Below are positions 10,537 to 21,252 of a DNA stretch of 64,000 bases, one piece after another. Every line of letters begins with the position of its first letter. The stretch's first letter is position 1. The notes under the pieces are model-generated. The model saw nothing but the letters and a program-made list of their open reading frames with translations, was not told the DNA's origin and did no database searches. The DNA is from Echinometra lucunter (taxonomy: Eukaryota > Echinodermata > Echinoidea > Camarodonta > Echinometridae). Made by a program: the position numbers and the translations under genes. The stretch covers positions 62,001-126,000 of the forward strand of contig JAPZVO010000048.1 of NCBI GenBank assembly GCA_029962745.1, in the 5' to 3' direction.

Positions 10537-13041
10537 TGATCGAGTGTTTCATGAAGAGTCGATGTAAGTGACTTGCCAACACTGAAGAATGAAAAAGAGG
10601 TAGACTTTTTTTTTTTAAATTTTATTATTTTTTTGTCGGTACAGTGCGGGGGCAAGGATCTGGAGGGGTATCAGGGGAGGTTTTTCACGACGGGGAGGGG
10701 GCGACATGTGAATGAGAGAATTTTGTATTTTCATAAAGGATCGAAACCTAGCGTTTTAGTGAAGCTCTTAGGAAATTACTTTCTTTCTGGATGCGCGGTC
10801 ACGTGGTGACCAAGAGAGAAAAACCTTGCATTTTAAAGCACTTTCTATACAACTGTTTCACGGTCTGATCTAAGCATCCACTTATTTTTTCTCTGTTTTG
10901 TTTTAATGGGGTCAGTAGTGCTCATTTTTCTTTTCTTTTCTTTTCATAGGGAGGAGGGATCCCCTGAATATTTCCTTAATTACTGTTGACCCCACATTTC
11001 GTTGTGTAGTTCCAATTAGCAGGATTAGAACTTTGCATTCTCTAACTCTTATAGTCACAAAATAAAATTATGGCTATATGCAGTATGCACTTATGTCATT
11101 TGCCAATTAATCTGCATTTTGCCACTCTCCACCCAGGTGAAGATGGGTACGGGCAGGAAGAAATTCCTAAAATGCTGTGAGCACTGAAATTGGTAGTCTA
11201 GCTGAGCCGGGGTATAATATTGAGAGCGCCTTGAGCACCTTTGTTTAGTGAATATGTGCGGTGTATAAATATCCAATACTATTATAATACCTGAAAATTA
11301 ACTGATTACCTTCTTCATTGTATGCAAGGGAGCGTAGCGACGGAGCGGAAGATTTTATATTTTTGGAACAGTCAAACATATTTTAGAGCACTTTAGGAAA
11401 GTCTTCACAATCTGTTGTCCCAATCCGTTGTAGCCTTAACTCATTATTTTCAACATGCACTTTTGTTCCAAATTTGCGTCTGGACAATCCTCTGCAAAAT
11501 CTCCCGGGGAGCAGCCTTTCAGAGCGAGACATTATTTCTAATATTCAACTATTTTTTTTCCTTTAAAAAATGATTATGTATATCAATTCCATAAATAGTT
11601 TTGGATATTGATTACTGAAGCTCTGAAACTAAAAGGTACCATTTCCTCATCTCCCTTTTCAGCTTTGAAATCTTGAAAGGTAATGTAATTTACTCTTCCC
11701 ATTTTTCCAAGAAAAAATGAGTTTACAAAGGTATTTATTCCTCCGTATCGATATTTGGAAACTAATAGTGGGCATCATGATGTACATTAAACTCTTGCTT
11801 TTGAAATGTGATTAAAATGACACCACTCTCGCTTTTCAGCTTCGAAATCTTGAAAGGTAGTGTGACTATTCTCACTTTTCTAAGAAAAATGAAAATAAAG
11901 TTTCCAAAGGCATTTATTTCTCCCTTCCGTCTTTAAAAGCTTTCGATAGTTGGAAACTAAATACAGTGGGCGTTATCATGATCATGCACGTTAAATTCTT
12001 GCTTTCGAAATTGGATGACACTGCTCCCGCTTTTCAGCTTTGAAATCTTGAAAGGCATTGTAAATGAATATTCTCGATTTTCCAAGAAAACTGAAAACAA
12101 AGCTTCCAAACATGCCAAGGTATTTTTTCTCCCTTCTGCCTTAAAATTTCGATATTTTGAATCGTAATGATGCACATAAGATGTTTGCTTTTGAAAGGTG
12201 CATGACTGACACTGCTTCTATACTTAGACTAAGATAGTTTCGAAAATTTGTTATGAATTTTTGAAATTTGAAGTTAGATGACTTCATATACGTGAAAATA
12301 AAAACAAAAAAATCCTTCAAAGTATGATAAATATCGGGTGATGGAGCCAGTAATAAATGATAAGGCATGAAAATAAACTTTTGGTCCATTAAATGATCAA
12401 ATTAGGTAGTTTCTACTGAAAAGAGAGTTCAAAGTCTGTAGGTGCTTAAATTCCATGAAAAGTGGTAGTCTACCGCCTAAATCGGTAGAGTTGGCAAGTA
12501 TGTGATTTTCACCCACTAATTTGCTCTCAGCCGATCAAATGAAAGGATTTTCAGTAGCTTATAACAGTTGTCAGTAAAAATCACTGACAAAACTCTTCAT
12601 GGAACGTTCCTCTATTCATTTCAGGGTAGAAAATGAAAATTTCTTCTTTGAATAAATCTTATGTCTTGAAAAAGCAAGAAGTCGTAAATGATGATTGTTG
12701 TGATCTCATTTGAAAAGCCATAAAAATGGTAACAATATATGGATGTAAAAAATAACGTAAGAATCACGTCATATTGTGGTCTTTAAAAAGTTGTTAAAAC
12801 GTGGGAAATAATTGACGTAAAAACCTCGTCTTATTCTGGTCTTAGAGAAGACGTAATAAAGTGGTAAATAGTTTGACGTAAAATTTACATCATATTATGG
12901 TCAAACAAAAAGTGGGGAAATATTGGTCATAAATAAGACGTTGTATTGCCGTCGTAAAATAGTCATCTATACGACGTATGACGTGTGGACCAGTTTGAAA
13001 CCATTTTATGACGTCTTAAAGACATACGTCTGTTATCAGGG
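10537..13041 (+). repeat. ~2.5-kb unit set inside CTA repeats, copy 1
   Basis: A distinct 2,505-bp segment begins GATCGAGTGTTTCATGAAGA (10538) and ends CTGTTATCAGGG. CTA repeats lie on both sides. The complement of this unit recurs at 59805-63922, with the hAT-A insertion the main length difference. Contents are an A/T-rich lead (10600-10630), a SINE- or LINE-tail-like block near 11100-11285 (CACCCAGGTGAAGATGGGTA and CCTTGAGCACC), a long AT-rich centre, and an ACGT-rich array at the far end. No protein domain is recognised. TA flanks one end and TA the other in this copy, but terminal inverted repeats are not evident. Confidence 0.75.
12745..13041. repeat. ACGT-rich subterminal array of the 2.5-kb unit
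   Basis: Roughly 60-bp irregular repeats of the pattern TGACGTAAAA..cATATTgTGGTC occur about four times, followed by CGACGTATGACGTGTGG and TATGACGTCTTAAAGAC. More than ten ACGT cores fall within 300 bp, and the same array is at 59805-60110 in inverse orientation. Subterminal motif arrays of this sort are known in transposons as transposase-binding regions; that role here is inference. Confidence 0.6.
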
Positions 13042-13073
13042 TACCACTACTACTGCTACTACTGCTGTTGCTA

Positions 13074-13108
<35 letters not shown>

Positions 13109-13149
13109 ACTACTACTACTACTACTACTACTACTAGCTGCTGCTGCTG

Positions 13150-13194
<45 letters not shown>

Positions 13195-13212
13195 TTACTA
13201 CTACTACTACTA
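13042..13212 (+). repeat. CTA/CTG trinucleotide repeat
   Basis: CTA units interspersed with GCTGCTGCTG stretches, directly after the 2.5-kb unit. With 10388-10536 this shows the unit interrupts one longer CTA tract. Confidence 0.9.
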
Positions 13213-13757
13213 TACACCATAGAATACAGATCTAACATATCTCACAAGCAGGTGTTTATGTATAAAATTTGGCCTGGAGGAAAAGCATATTTAAATTGTC
13301 AAAATCATATTTATTCATTTCCAAAAGAAGTAGGCCTACAATGACATTTGCATGAATATAATCATACAAACAATTTTAGTTTAACATATATACACAATAT
13401 CATTGTATATCATATGTTTTACTTTGTGAATGAACATAAATGATAAGAATGAATTATTTAATTTTTCATTTTTCATATTAGATGAAATATGAAATATCAA
13501 CTAAAATTTAGGGAAATTTAGATGTCACGTCACTTACTTCCTTTTATCAAAGCAGCGCAGAAGGGCAGACCCCAAAAGGCCTATAACCTGCAGAAATAAA
13601 TTCATGCATGCAAACACTTAAAGGTAAATATCCGACACCTGAAATTATGAATCTGTGCGGTAATCAATCATAAAAGCATTAATTTAAGAGTAAACAAAGC
13701 ATTGTAGATAGACCTACACAGACATTAAAATTAAACAAAGAATTGTGCTTAGTGCTC
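13213..13757. other. Central unique spacer of the 7.8-kb element
   Basis: AT-rich sequence with no coding region, between the two trinucleotide tracts of opposite sense. It contains one TAGGCCTA palindrome near 13331. Confidence 0.5.
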
Positions 13758-13795
13758 GAAGTAGTAGAAGTAGTAGTAGTAGTAGAAGTAGTAGA

Positions 13796-13827
<32 letters not shown>

Positions 13828-14411
13828 TATAGCAGTAGTAGTACTAGTACTAGTGGCAGAAGTAGCCTAGTGCTGTAGCCTTAATAGAAGTAGTAGCAGT
13901 AGTAGCAGTAGAAGTAGTAGTAGTAGTAGTGGTAGTAGCAGTAGTAGTGGTAGTAGTAGCAGTAGTAGTAGTAGTAGTGGTAGTAGTAGCAGTAGTAGTA
14001 GTAGTAGTAGTAGTAGTAGCAGTAGTAGCAGTAGCAGTAGTAGTGGTAGTAGTAGTAGTAGCAGTAGTGGTAGTAGCAGTAGCAGTAGCAGTAGCGGTAG
14101 TAGCAGTAGTAGCAGCAGTAGTAGCAGCAGTAGTAGCAGTAGTAGTAGTAGTAGTAGTAGTAGTAGCGGTAGTAGCGGTAGTAGTGGTAGCAGTAGCGGT
14201 AGCAGCAGTAGTAGCAGCAGAGGTAGCAGTAGTAGTAGTAGTAGTAGCAGTAGTAGTAGCAGTAGTAGTAGTAGTGGTGGTGGTGGTGGTGGTACTAGTT
14301 GTAGTAGTAGTAGTAGTAGTAGGAGTAGTAGTAGTAGTAGTAGTAGTGGTAGTAGTGGTAGTAGTGGTAGTAGTGGTAGTAGTGGTAGTAGTAGTAGTTG
14401 TGGTAGTAGTG

Positions 14412-14478
<67 letters not shown>

Positions 14479-14661
14479 CAGTAGCAGTAGCGGTAGTAGC
14501 AGTAGTAGTAGCAGTAGTAATAGTAGTAGTAGTGGTAGCAGTAGTAGCAGTAGTAGTAGCAGTAGTAGTAGAAGAGTAGTAGTAGTAGTAGTAGTAGTAG
14601 CAGTAGTAGCAGTAGAAGTAGCAGCAGTAGTAGTAGAAGTAGTAGTAGTATAGTAGTAGCC

Positions 14662-14709
<48 letters not shown>

Positions 14710-15152
14710 TAGTGGTAGTAGTGGTAGTAGTAGTAGTGGTAGTAGTGGTAGTAGTGGTAGTAGTAGTAGTAGTAGCAGTAGTAGCAGTAGCAGTAGTGGT
14801 AGTAGCAGTAGTAGTAGTAGCAGTAGTAATAGTAGTAGTAGTAGTAGCAGTATTAGCAGTAGAGTAGTAGTAGTAGTAGTAGCAGCAGCAGTAGTGGTAG
14901 TAGCAGTAGTAGCAGTAGTAGTAGTAGTAGTATAGTAGTAGTAGTAGTGGTAGTAGTGGTAGTAGTGGTAGTAGTGGTAGTAGTGGTAGTAGTAGCGGTA
15001 GTAGCAGTAGTAGTAGTAGTAGTAGTAGTAGTAGTTGTAGCAGTAGTAGCAGTAGTAGTAGCAGTAGTAGCAGTAGCAGTATTAGTAGTACCAGTAGTAG
15101 TAGTGGTAGTAGTAGTATAGTAGTAGCCTAGTAGCATTAGTAGTAGTAGTAT

Positions 15153-15190
<38 letters not shown>

Positions 15191-15256
15191 ATAGTAGTAG
15201 TAGTAGTAGTGGTAGTAGTGGTAGTAGTGGTAGTAGTGGTAGTAGTGGTAGTAGTG

Positions 15257-15317
<61 letters not shown>

Positions 15318-15349
15318 TGGTAGTAGTAGTGGTAGTAGTGGTAGTAGTG

Positions 15350-15389
<40 letters not shown>

Positions 15390-15411
15390 AAGTAGTAGTT
15401 GTAGTAGGTTG
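13758..15411 (+). repeat. 1.65-kb imperfect TAG/GTA trinucleotide tract
   Basis: Nearly continuous TAG units with CAG, TGG and AAG variants. It is the reverse complement in kind of the CTA tracts at 10388-10536 and 13042-13212, so the element contains a very large trinucleotide inverted repeat. Poly-Val and poly-Thr frames across it are artefacts. Confidence 0.95.
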
Positions 15412-16927
15412 GTAGTTAGTTATTATTTTGTATGCATTTTTTATAATATCATCAATACAATTTTTTTCTATTACAGTTGAACTGAAAAGATTAAAAAAAA
15501 AGACACTTTAACGTTTATATTATAACCGCAATGTACATTTTATTATTATTTATCATTTATACTGCGTTTTTCCCATAAGGCCCAAAGCGCTTACAATAAG
15601 TCAAAGAGTGCAAATACATGTAATCATAATTACGAAATTAATCATATGAAAATCCTAAACTACAAACTGCGAAAAAGATGGGTTTTCAATGCCTTTCTGA
15701 ATATTGTAATTGATGGAGACTGTCTAATTGTGAGTGGCAAATCATTCCAGTGTTTTGAAGCTGACACAGTAGATGTCCTATCACCAGCTAATGTACGAGT
15801 AACTTAATGTGTAAGACGAAGAGGATCACTGACTGACCTCAGTGCTCTGGTGGGTGTGTATAAATTCAAACAATTACCCAAATACTTTGGAGCTTGATTA
15901 TTAAGTATTTTGTGCACAAACACAAGTAATTTAAAAATTATTCTCTGTTTCAAAGGAAGCCAGTGCAGTGAACTCAAAAGTGGTTGAGAAGGATGATCCC
16001 TGGAAACCTACAACACTAATCGTGCTGTCCAATTCTGCAGCCATTGAACACGAAGCAATTGATTAGTATTTCATGTTCTTCATTGTCAAAAACACTCAGT
16101 CGATGTAAAATACAACTCTTAGATTGTCTTTCTAATATACCTTTTTGTTATGCAGGCATATATTACTGGCCTACATTTAATATGTAGTCGGTGTGGTGTT
16201 TGTGGTTGTACTTTCATAAACGAAAATTAGAGAAAACATAATTTTTACTGAAATGAATATGAAACTGATGTGCAGATATGCAACCGATTGCAATGTTAAG
16301 CTGCCTGATTAATCTTATATTCGGCTTTGGCAGAGAAGAGGTACGAAACTTTCTGAGCTGCCATCCTCTTTCTTTATTGTTTAAGCTGCTGTTGTTGTTT
16401 TTTTTTGTTAAAGGCCTGTATGTTTCTAATGATGTGATGGATACCTTTACATTTGGAAATACAATTATATTTTCAACTATACATTTAGTATTTTGACTCA
16501 ATACTTTTCCGGCGGTAGACTCCCCTTACTATGTACCACTGGTACAAGCAACATCGATCTCATAGTTGGTTGAGAGCCAGAAGGGCATTTGTTGTGCTTT
16601 TAGTAAATGGCTTTCTGGCCCTCAGCAGAACATTTGAAATAAGTACTAGTAGTACTAATACAGAGTGACAGAGAGAGTGCAAGCACATTGAAGAAAGAGA
16701 GAAAGAATGAGCATAATTGGGGAAGGAGAGAAAAATCAGTGCCTGCGCGAACGCAACAAGTATCACTGATAGGGTCTGCGCGCGAAGACTACAAACCATC
16801 GTAAATGAGTCGCATGTGACAGTCTATGGGATTGCGTGGATTGCCTATGGAAAGGTCCAGCAAGAAGTAAGTCCACGCACATGCGCACAAGGAGGATTTG
16901 CGTTTCCATGTACGGAAAAAAATTCGC
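15412..16927 (-). repeat. Right inverted arm of the 7.8-kb element
   Basis: Reads as the complement of the left arm from the terminus at 16927 inward. It differs by lacking the MITE (empty site at 16846-16848), by having a LINE 3' fragment (15538-16067), and by a shorter stretch matching the CT microsatellite. Its LINE-bearing form is also the form found at 58101-58928. Confidence 0.8.
15538..16067 (-). pseudogene. LINE (CR1/L2-like) ORF2 C-terminus and 3' tail
   Basis: On the minus strand the sequence encodes, with lesions, the C-terminal region of a LINE ORF2 (HWLPLKQR, then PTRALRS, then KHWNDLPL..IRQSPSI). A short 3' UTR follows, with GCGCTTTGGGCCTTATGGG, and ends in an AATAATAATA tail near 15540. 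The better preserved sister is at 58263-58796. In the left arm the target GAACATGAAATGTACA is uninterrupted (10237-10252), so the insertion post-dates the arm duplication or was spread from a related copy. 5' truncation is typical of LINEs. Confidence 0.8.
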
Positions 16928-16937
16928 CGCCCGGGCA

Positions 16938-17475
16938 TATCAGATGAGAAAGGCAAGGAGTTCGCCTTATCCCTCGTCCTTCTTACATTGCCAAGAATCA
17001 AACTGACCGTTCGGGCTCTGTCGAAGTGTTTCTGAGTCCTCTTTCTGAGTTTTCCTCAGTAAACAAGGATAAGCCTTTGTGTTTTGTCAGGGCACTCAAG
17101 TGGTATTTCGATAGGACTTAGGTCTTTCGTAAAAACATTCAGCTCTTTCTCATTTCCCGTCATCCTTATTCTCCAGCCTCTTGTGAGACTATCTCTCGCT
17201 GGATTGTCGAAGCTATCTAGGCTGTTGGTTCGGAGGCTCTTATTTCAGATAATCCATCTAGGGCGCACGATACCAGGAGTATTACTACGTCCTTGGCGCT
17301 CTTTCAGGGTACTCCTTTGGAGGACATTCTGCGGGCTGCCTTCTGGCGTTCCCCCAATTCCTTTACTTCCTTTTATCCAAAGGATGTCCCCTCTGGTGAA
17401 GTGAGGTTCGCTACCTCTGTTTTGAGGGCGGCTTCGTCTTCTACCTCCCCTCGTTAGTTCCTTCCCTTGGGACAT
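16938..17475 (+). pseudogene. DIRS-type tyrosine recombinase, C-terminal part
   Basis: Continues the frame begun at 6120-9123 after the 7.8-kb insertion. Recognisable motifs are CFVRALKWYFDRT at about 17080-17118, RHPYSPASCETISRWIVEAI around 17156-17216, RAHDTRS at about 17258-17278 (the catalytic His-x-x-Arg), and LEDILRAAFWRSPNSFTSFY at about 17310-17370 (catalytic Tyr), then a stop near 17455. In-frame stops occur near 16946, 17119 and 17217. Together with the Arg seen at about 9090, all four catalytic positions of the superfamily can be located, but the gene is split and inactive. Confidence 0.85.
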
Positions 17476-17804
17476 GCCACCCCGGATTTTTATCCGTGCT
17501 AGTCTAGCAAAATGGGTAGATACATTTATTTATTGTGGTAAATCAGGAAAACTATAACTAAATTCGTCATTTACTAAATAAATCTATGTATCTACCTATG
17601 TCCCTACCGCCGTCCCCCGTCCTTGTCCGACAACATGTCTTAAGCACTGTCTTTGGCAGTTTGTAAGAAGAAGAACATGGCGGCTGTGCGCTCACGCATG
17701 GTGAACTGGGAAGGTGCTACTCGGGTTGGGGCATGCGCGTTGTGACTTAAACTTTTCTCGAATGCTGGCTCAGTTTGGGAAACTAGCAAATAGGTAGATA
17801 CATA
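17476..17804. repeat. DIRS 3' flank with imperfect inverted repeat
   Basis: GGTAGATACATTTATTTATT at 17515 and TTACTAAATAAATCTATGTA at about 17571 form a local inverted repeat. A further copy of the same sequence in inverse orientation resumes after hAT-B at 20961-21020 (GATACATAGATTTATTTAGT). The whole may be part of the complex terminal repeats typical of DIRS elements or an independent foldback. The last 8 bp, GATACATA, are the hAT-B target duplication. Confidence 0.5.
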
Positions 17805-20800
17805 CAGGGCCGTCGATAACGGGGAGGGTGTGGGGGGGTCACCCCCCCCCCCTTACTGCTCTGGATATCGTAGGTAAATCTGCGCGGCCGTCGGGAAAAA
17901 AGAGAAAAAAAAAGAGAAGGAAGCGGACAAAAAAGGGAAAAATAAAAGAAAGAGGAAAGAGAAAAGGAAAAGGAAAGAAGAGAAAAAAGAAAAAGAGAAG
18001 GAAGAAAAGGAAAAAAAAGAGAGAAAAGAGAAGGGGAAAAAGGAAAAAGAGAAAAAAGGAAGAAAGTGGGTAAAAAACCGATGACGACAAGGTTAACAGA
18101 AGAAAAAGTTTCGGAAAGAGAAAGAGAGGTTCCGAGGTTGTGCTTTCGGGTACTGTGCAGACGTTAAGTGGGGGGAATGATGGACCATGTCGGGTCAGGC
18201 AGGGCTGTCCCGGTTGTACTTTTTCGGGTATTCTTGCTCCTTCGTCATCCTTGGCAAGTTTTGATATTACGCAATTGGCGCGCTCTTCTGTATACCGACG
18301 GTTGTGTATCTTGATGATGAAGTCGTCCAGTAATCGAGTTAGCCAGCTCTTCACCGGGCCCGGACTGGTATCTACATGTTATAAAAATTATTGCATTATT
18401 TGTCGGTCGCTCTCTTCGCCCTGGTAGAAACAGAAATGGTTTCGGACGTCAAGCGATGTGTCCAAATAGAGTCATATTTGGCAAAAAAGGTGATCGAATA
18501 AGGAATATCTTCTAGACATATATTGTATTTTTGATGATGAAATAACTCTTCTACCATTAAAAATAGTATATAATTTACCTCGCTCGCTGCGCTCGCTCTG
18601 ATAGATGCAGGATGGTTAGGCCTTTTGTGCAAATAGGCGGTCGAATACATAAATTAGATATGTTATTATGTTTAGTGTATTTCATTGAAAAAAAAATAAC
18701 ACTCATTCTAAAAGGGTGTATACATTTCCTCTCTCCGCTCGCTCGTAAAATATTCAGATATGGGATCGTTTCGGAAAAGCAAAATAATTCGGCAAGCAAG
18801 GGTGACCAAATATTTGGATAGCTTACTGGTCTAAGTGGGTTTATTTTGACGAAATAACATGAAAAAGAGTGTGTTTTTTTCCTCGCTCGCTCCACACGCG
18901 CGTAAAATATTCAGATCTATACGTGATCGTTTAGGAGAAAACAAAAGAATTCGGCAAATGAGGTTACCAGATAGGTGATTTACATATCTTATTGGTCTAA
19001 GTGTTTTTTTTTAACGAAATAACATGAAAAAGAGTGTATATTTTCCTCGCTCGCTTCGTTCGCATGTATAACATTAAGATCGGAAAAGCAAAATAATTCG
19101 GCAAGCAAGGTGACCGAATATATGATTTAGATAGCTTACTGTTCTAAGTGGGTTTTTTTTATATTTTTTTAAAAGAAATAACACGAAAAGAGTGTACATT
19201 TTTCCTCGCTCGCTCCGCTCGCTCTATAATGTTCAGATCTAAAAGGGATCGTTTTGAATAACAGAAGAATTGGGCAACCGAGGTGACCAAATATACCTTT
19301 CGGCCCATTGTGTATTTTGATGAAGAATAATCACTTCAACCATGAAAAGGAGTTCTAGGCCTATTTATTTCTCCTCGCTCGCATCGCTCGCTCAGATAAT
19401 ATTTAGATACAGGATGGTTTTATGAAAGGAAAGCGAGTGATGACCAATTATATAATTTAAATATCTGATAGGCTCATCGTAGATTTGATGAAGAATAATC
19501 ACTTCTTCCACGATAAGGACTATATATATTTTTCCTCGCTCGCTACGCTCGCCCGTATAATATTCAGATAAGGGATTTGTTTCGGAAAAGAGAAAGAATT
19601 CAGCAAGTGAGGTGACCGAATAGGCATATCATTTAGATATTTTATTGTGCAAAGTGTATTTTGATGACGAAATAACATGAAAAGAGTGTACATTTTCCTC
19701 GCTCGCTGCTCTTGCTCGTATGATAATCAGCCATGTGATCGTTTTGGAAAAACAGAAGAAATGGGCAACCGAGGTGACCAAACATATAATTTAGATACTT
19801 TTTGACCAATCTTTTATTTTGATGAAGAATAATAACTTCAACCACGAAAAGGAGTATATATATTTTTCCTCGCTCACTTCGCTCGCTCGCATTATATATA
19901 GGATGGTATTGGACAGCGAATAAATTCGGCAAGCGAAGGAAACAAAATATAATCTGATAGGCCCATCGTATATTTTGATGAAGTATTATCTCTTCATCCA
20001 TGTTAAGGAGTATATATATTTTTCCTCGCTCACTGCGCTCGCTCGTATTCTACATAGATACAAGATGGTTGAATTGGGAAAACATTCGGCAAGCGAGGTG
20101 ACCAAATGTACATGCATAATTAAGATATAGGCCCGTCGTGCATTGATGAGGCTGATGAAAAATAATCACTTCCACCATGAAAAGGAGTATATTTTTCCTA
20201 GCTCGCTTCGCTCGCTCGTATAATATTTAGATACATGATGGTTTTTGAAAACAAACGAATTCGCCAAGCGAAGGAAACCAAATATATTATTTAGATCTAT
20301 TAGGCCCATCATGGTTATAATTTGATGAAGAATTATCACTTCTACCATGATAAGGAGTATATATATTTTTCCTCACTCGCTGCGCTCGCTCGTATACTAT
20401 TTAGATACAAGATGGTTGAATTGTGAAAGCAAACGAATTCGGCAAGCGAGGTGACCAAAATACATGTATATATCTCATAGGCCCATCGTGCATTGATGAG
20501 GCCGATGAAGAATAATCACTTCCGCCGTGAAAAGGAGAATATATATTTTTTTCTTGCTCGCTCGTATATTATTTAAATACAGGATGTTTGGGGAAAGCGA
20601 ATGAATTCTACAAGTGAATTGACCATATTTATGATTTAAATATCCTACAGGCCAATTTGTATGTTGATGCAAAATCATCACTTCTAAAATGAAATGGAGT
20701 ATAGTTTCCATGCTAGCTGCTCTAGCTCGCTAATACAAAAGTCACCAAATCTGGTTGAAATTGAATGAAAATGTACAGGAGAGACGAAGGAAAATGTGAT

Positions 20801-20960
20801 AGAGGCATATGATTGAAAGTGCCCCATGGGCTTTATACAGTTGAAGTAATAGACGTTGGTCGTCGGTAATCGGTGCCATTTTTTGTCGGTAATCAGTGGC
20901 CTCTACACCCCCGCCCCCCCCCCCCCCCCCCCCACTGAAAAAAGTCTAGCTACGCCCCTG
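17805..20960. mobile_element. hAT-B element (3.16 kb, non-autonomous)
   Basis: Starts CAGGGCCGTCGATAAC and ends AGTCTAGCTACGCCCCTG, flanked by the 8-bp duplication GATACATA at 17797-17804 and 20961-20968. The end layout resembles hAT-A: terminus, G/C run (17820-17855), then a polypurine tract (about 17890-18075), and at the far end a 20-C run (20914-20933). The central 2.3 kb is a minisatellite described separately. No transposase; the Lys/Arg-rich frame at 17828-18073 is the polypurine tract. Confidence 0.9.
18400..20740 (+). repeat. ~165-bp minisatellite with GCTCGCT core
   Basis: About fourteen diverged units repeat at intervals of roughly 150-175 bp. Each has CCTCGCTCGCTNCGCTCGCTCG, then TATAATATTcAGATAcaggATgg, AATTCGGCAAGCGAGGTGACC, a TTTAGATA segment, and TTTTGATGAAGAATAATCAC. 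Cores lie near 18580, 18728, 18882, 19048, 19206, 19374, 19536, 19698, 19868, 20030, 20202, 20374 and 20550. Short frames through it are artefacts. Confidence 0.85.
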
Positions 20961-20968
20961 GATACATA

Positions 20969-21250
20969 GATTTATTTAGTAAATAACAAAATTAGTTATA
21001 ATTTTCCTGTTTTCAGATTTTTATCCCTTCCCTAGTACGATCGTGCATAGCTACACTGCTGGTGCCGGTGATCGTAAGTGGGCGATGACAACTTGGACTC
21101 CATCTGTCACCAGAGCTGCACTTGTAGGATTTTCTTCTGAAATTTTTTTTAAAAAATAGTGTAAATAGAATTGGGATGCGAGTTTTTTTTTCCTACGAAC
21201 TTTTCGTCCCTGGCGAGACCTGCACCTGAGGGTGTCAAACGAAGAGTGTG
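20969..21250. other. Flank after hAT-B, no gene
   Basis: The first ~65 bp continue the inverted-repeat sequence interrupted by hAT-B. The remainder is unrecognised single-copy-like DNA. Confidence 0.4.
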
Positions 21251-21252
21251 TA

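Larger units (their letters stand above)
9124..16927. mobile_element. 7.8-kb long-terminal-inverted-repeat element with 10-bp target duplication
   Basis: Termini GCGAATTG and AATTCGC are flanked by CGCCCGGGCA at 9114-9123 and 16928-16937. The inverted arms are each over 1 kb (9124-10387 and 15412-16927) and end inward in trinucleotide repeats of opposite sense. Removing the element and one duplication restores continuity of the recombinase frame, supporting the boundaries. A 9-11-bp duplication and long arms resemble Mutator-like elements, but no transposase is visible, so the class is unproven. Nested in it are a CACTA-like MITE, a ~2.5-kb unit and a LINE 3' fragment. Confidence 0.8.

Noticed and set aside
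10537..13041. Helitron identity for the 2.5-kb unit because of the head-to-tail tandem
   Set aside because: The end is CAGGG rather than CTRR, no clear 3' hairpin at the required distance and no RepHel coding sequence; left unclassified.
13929..14579. 216-codon Val/Ala-only open frame
   Set aside because: Direct translation of the TAG trinucleotide tract; no start context, domain or non-repeat sequence.
18400..20740. CRISPR-like array (repeat cores with ~140-bp spacers)
   Set aside because: The spacers are themselves repeated and homologous, repeat length varies, and the context is a eukaryotic transposon; it is a minisatellite.
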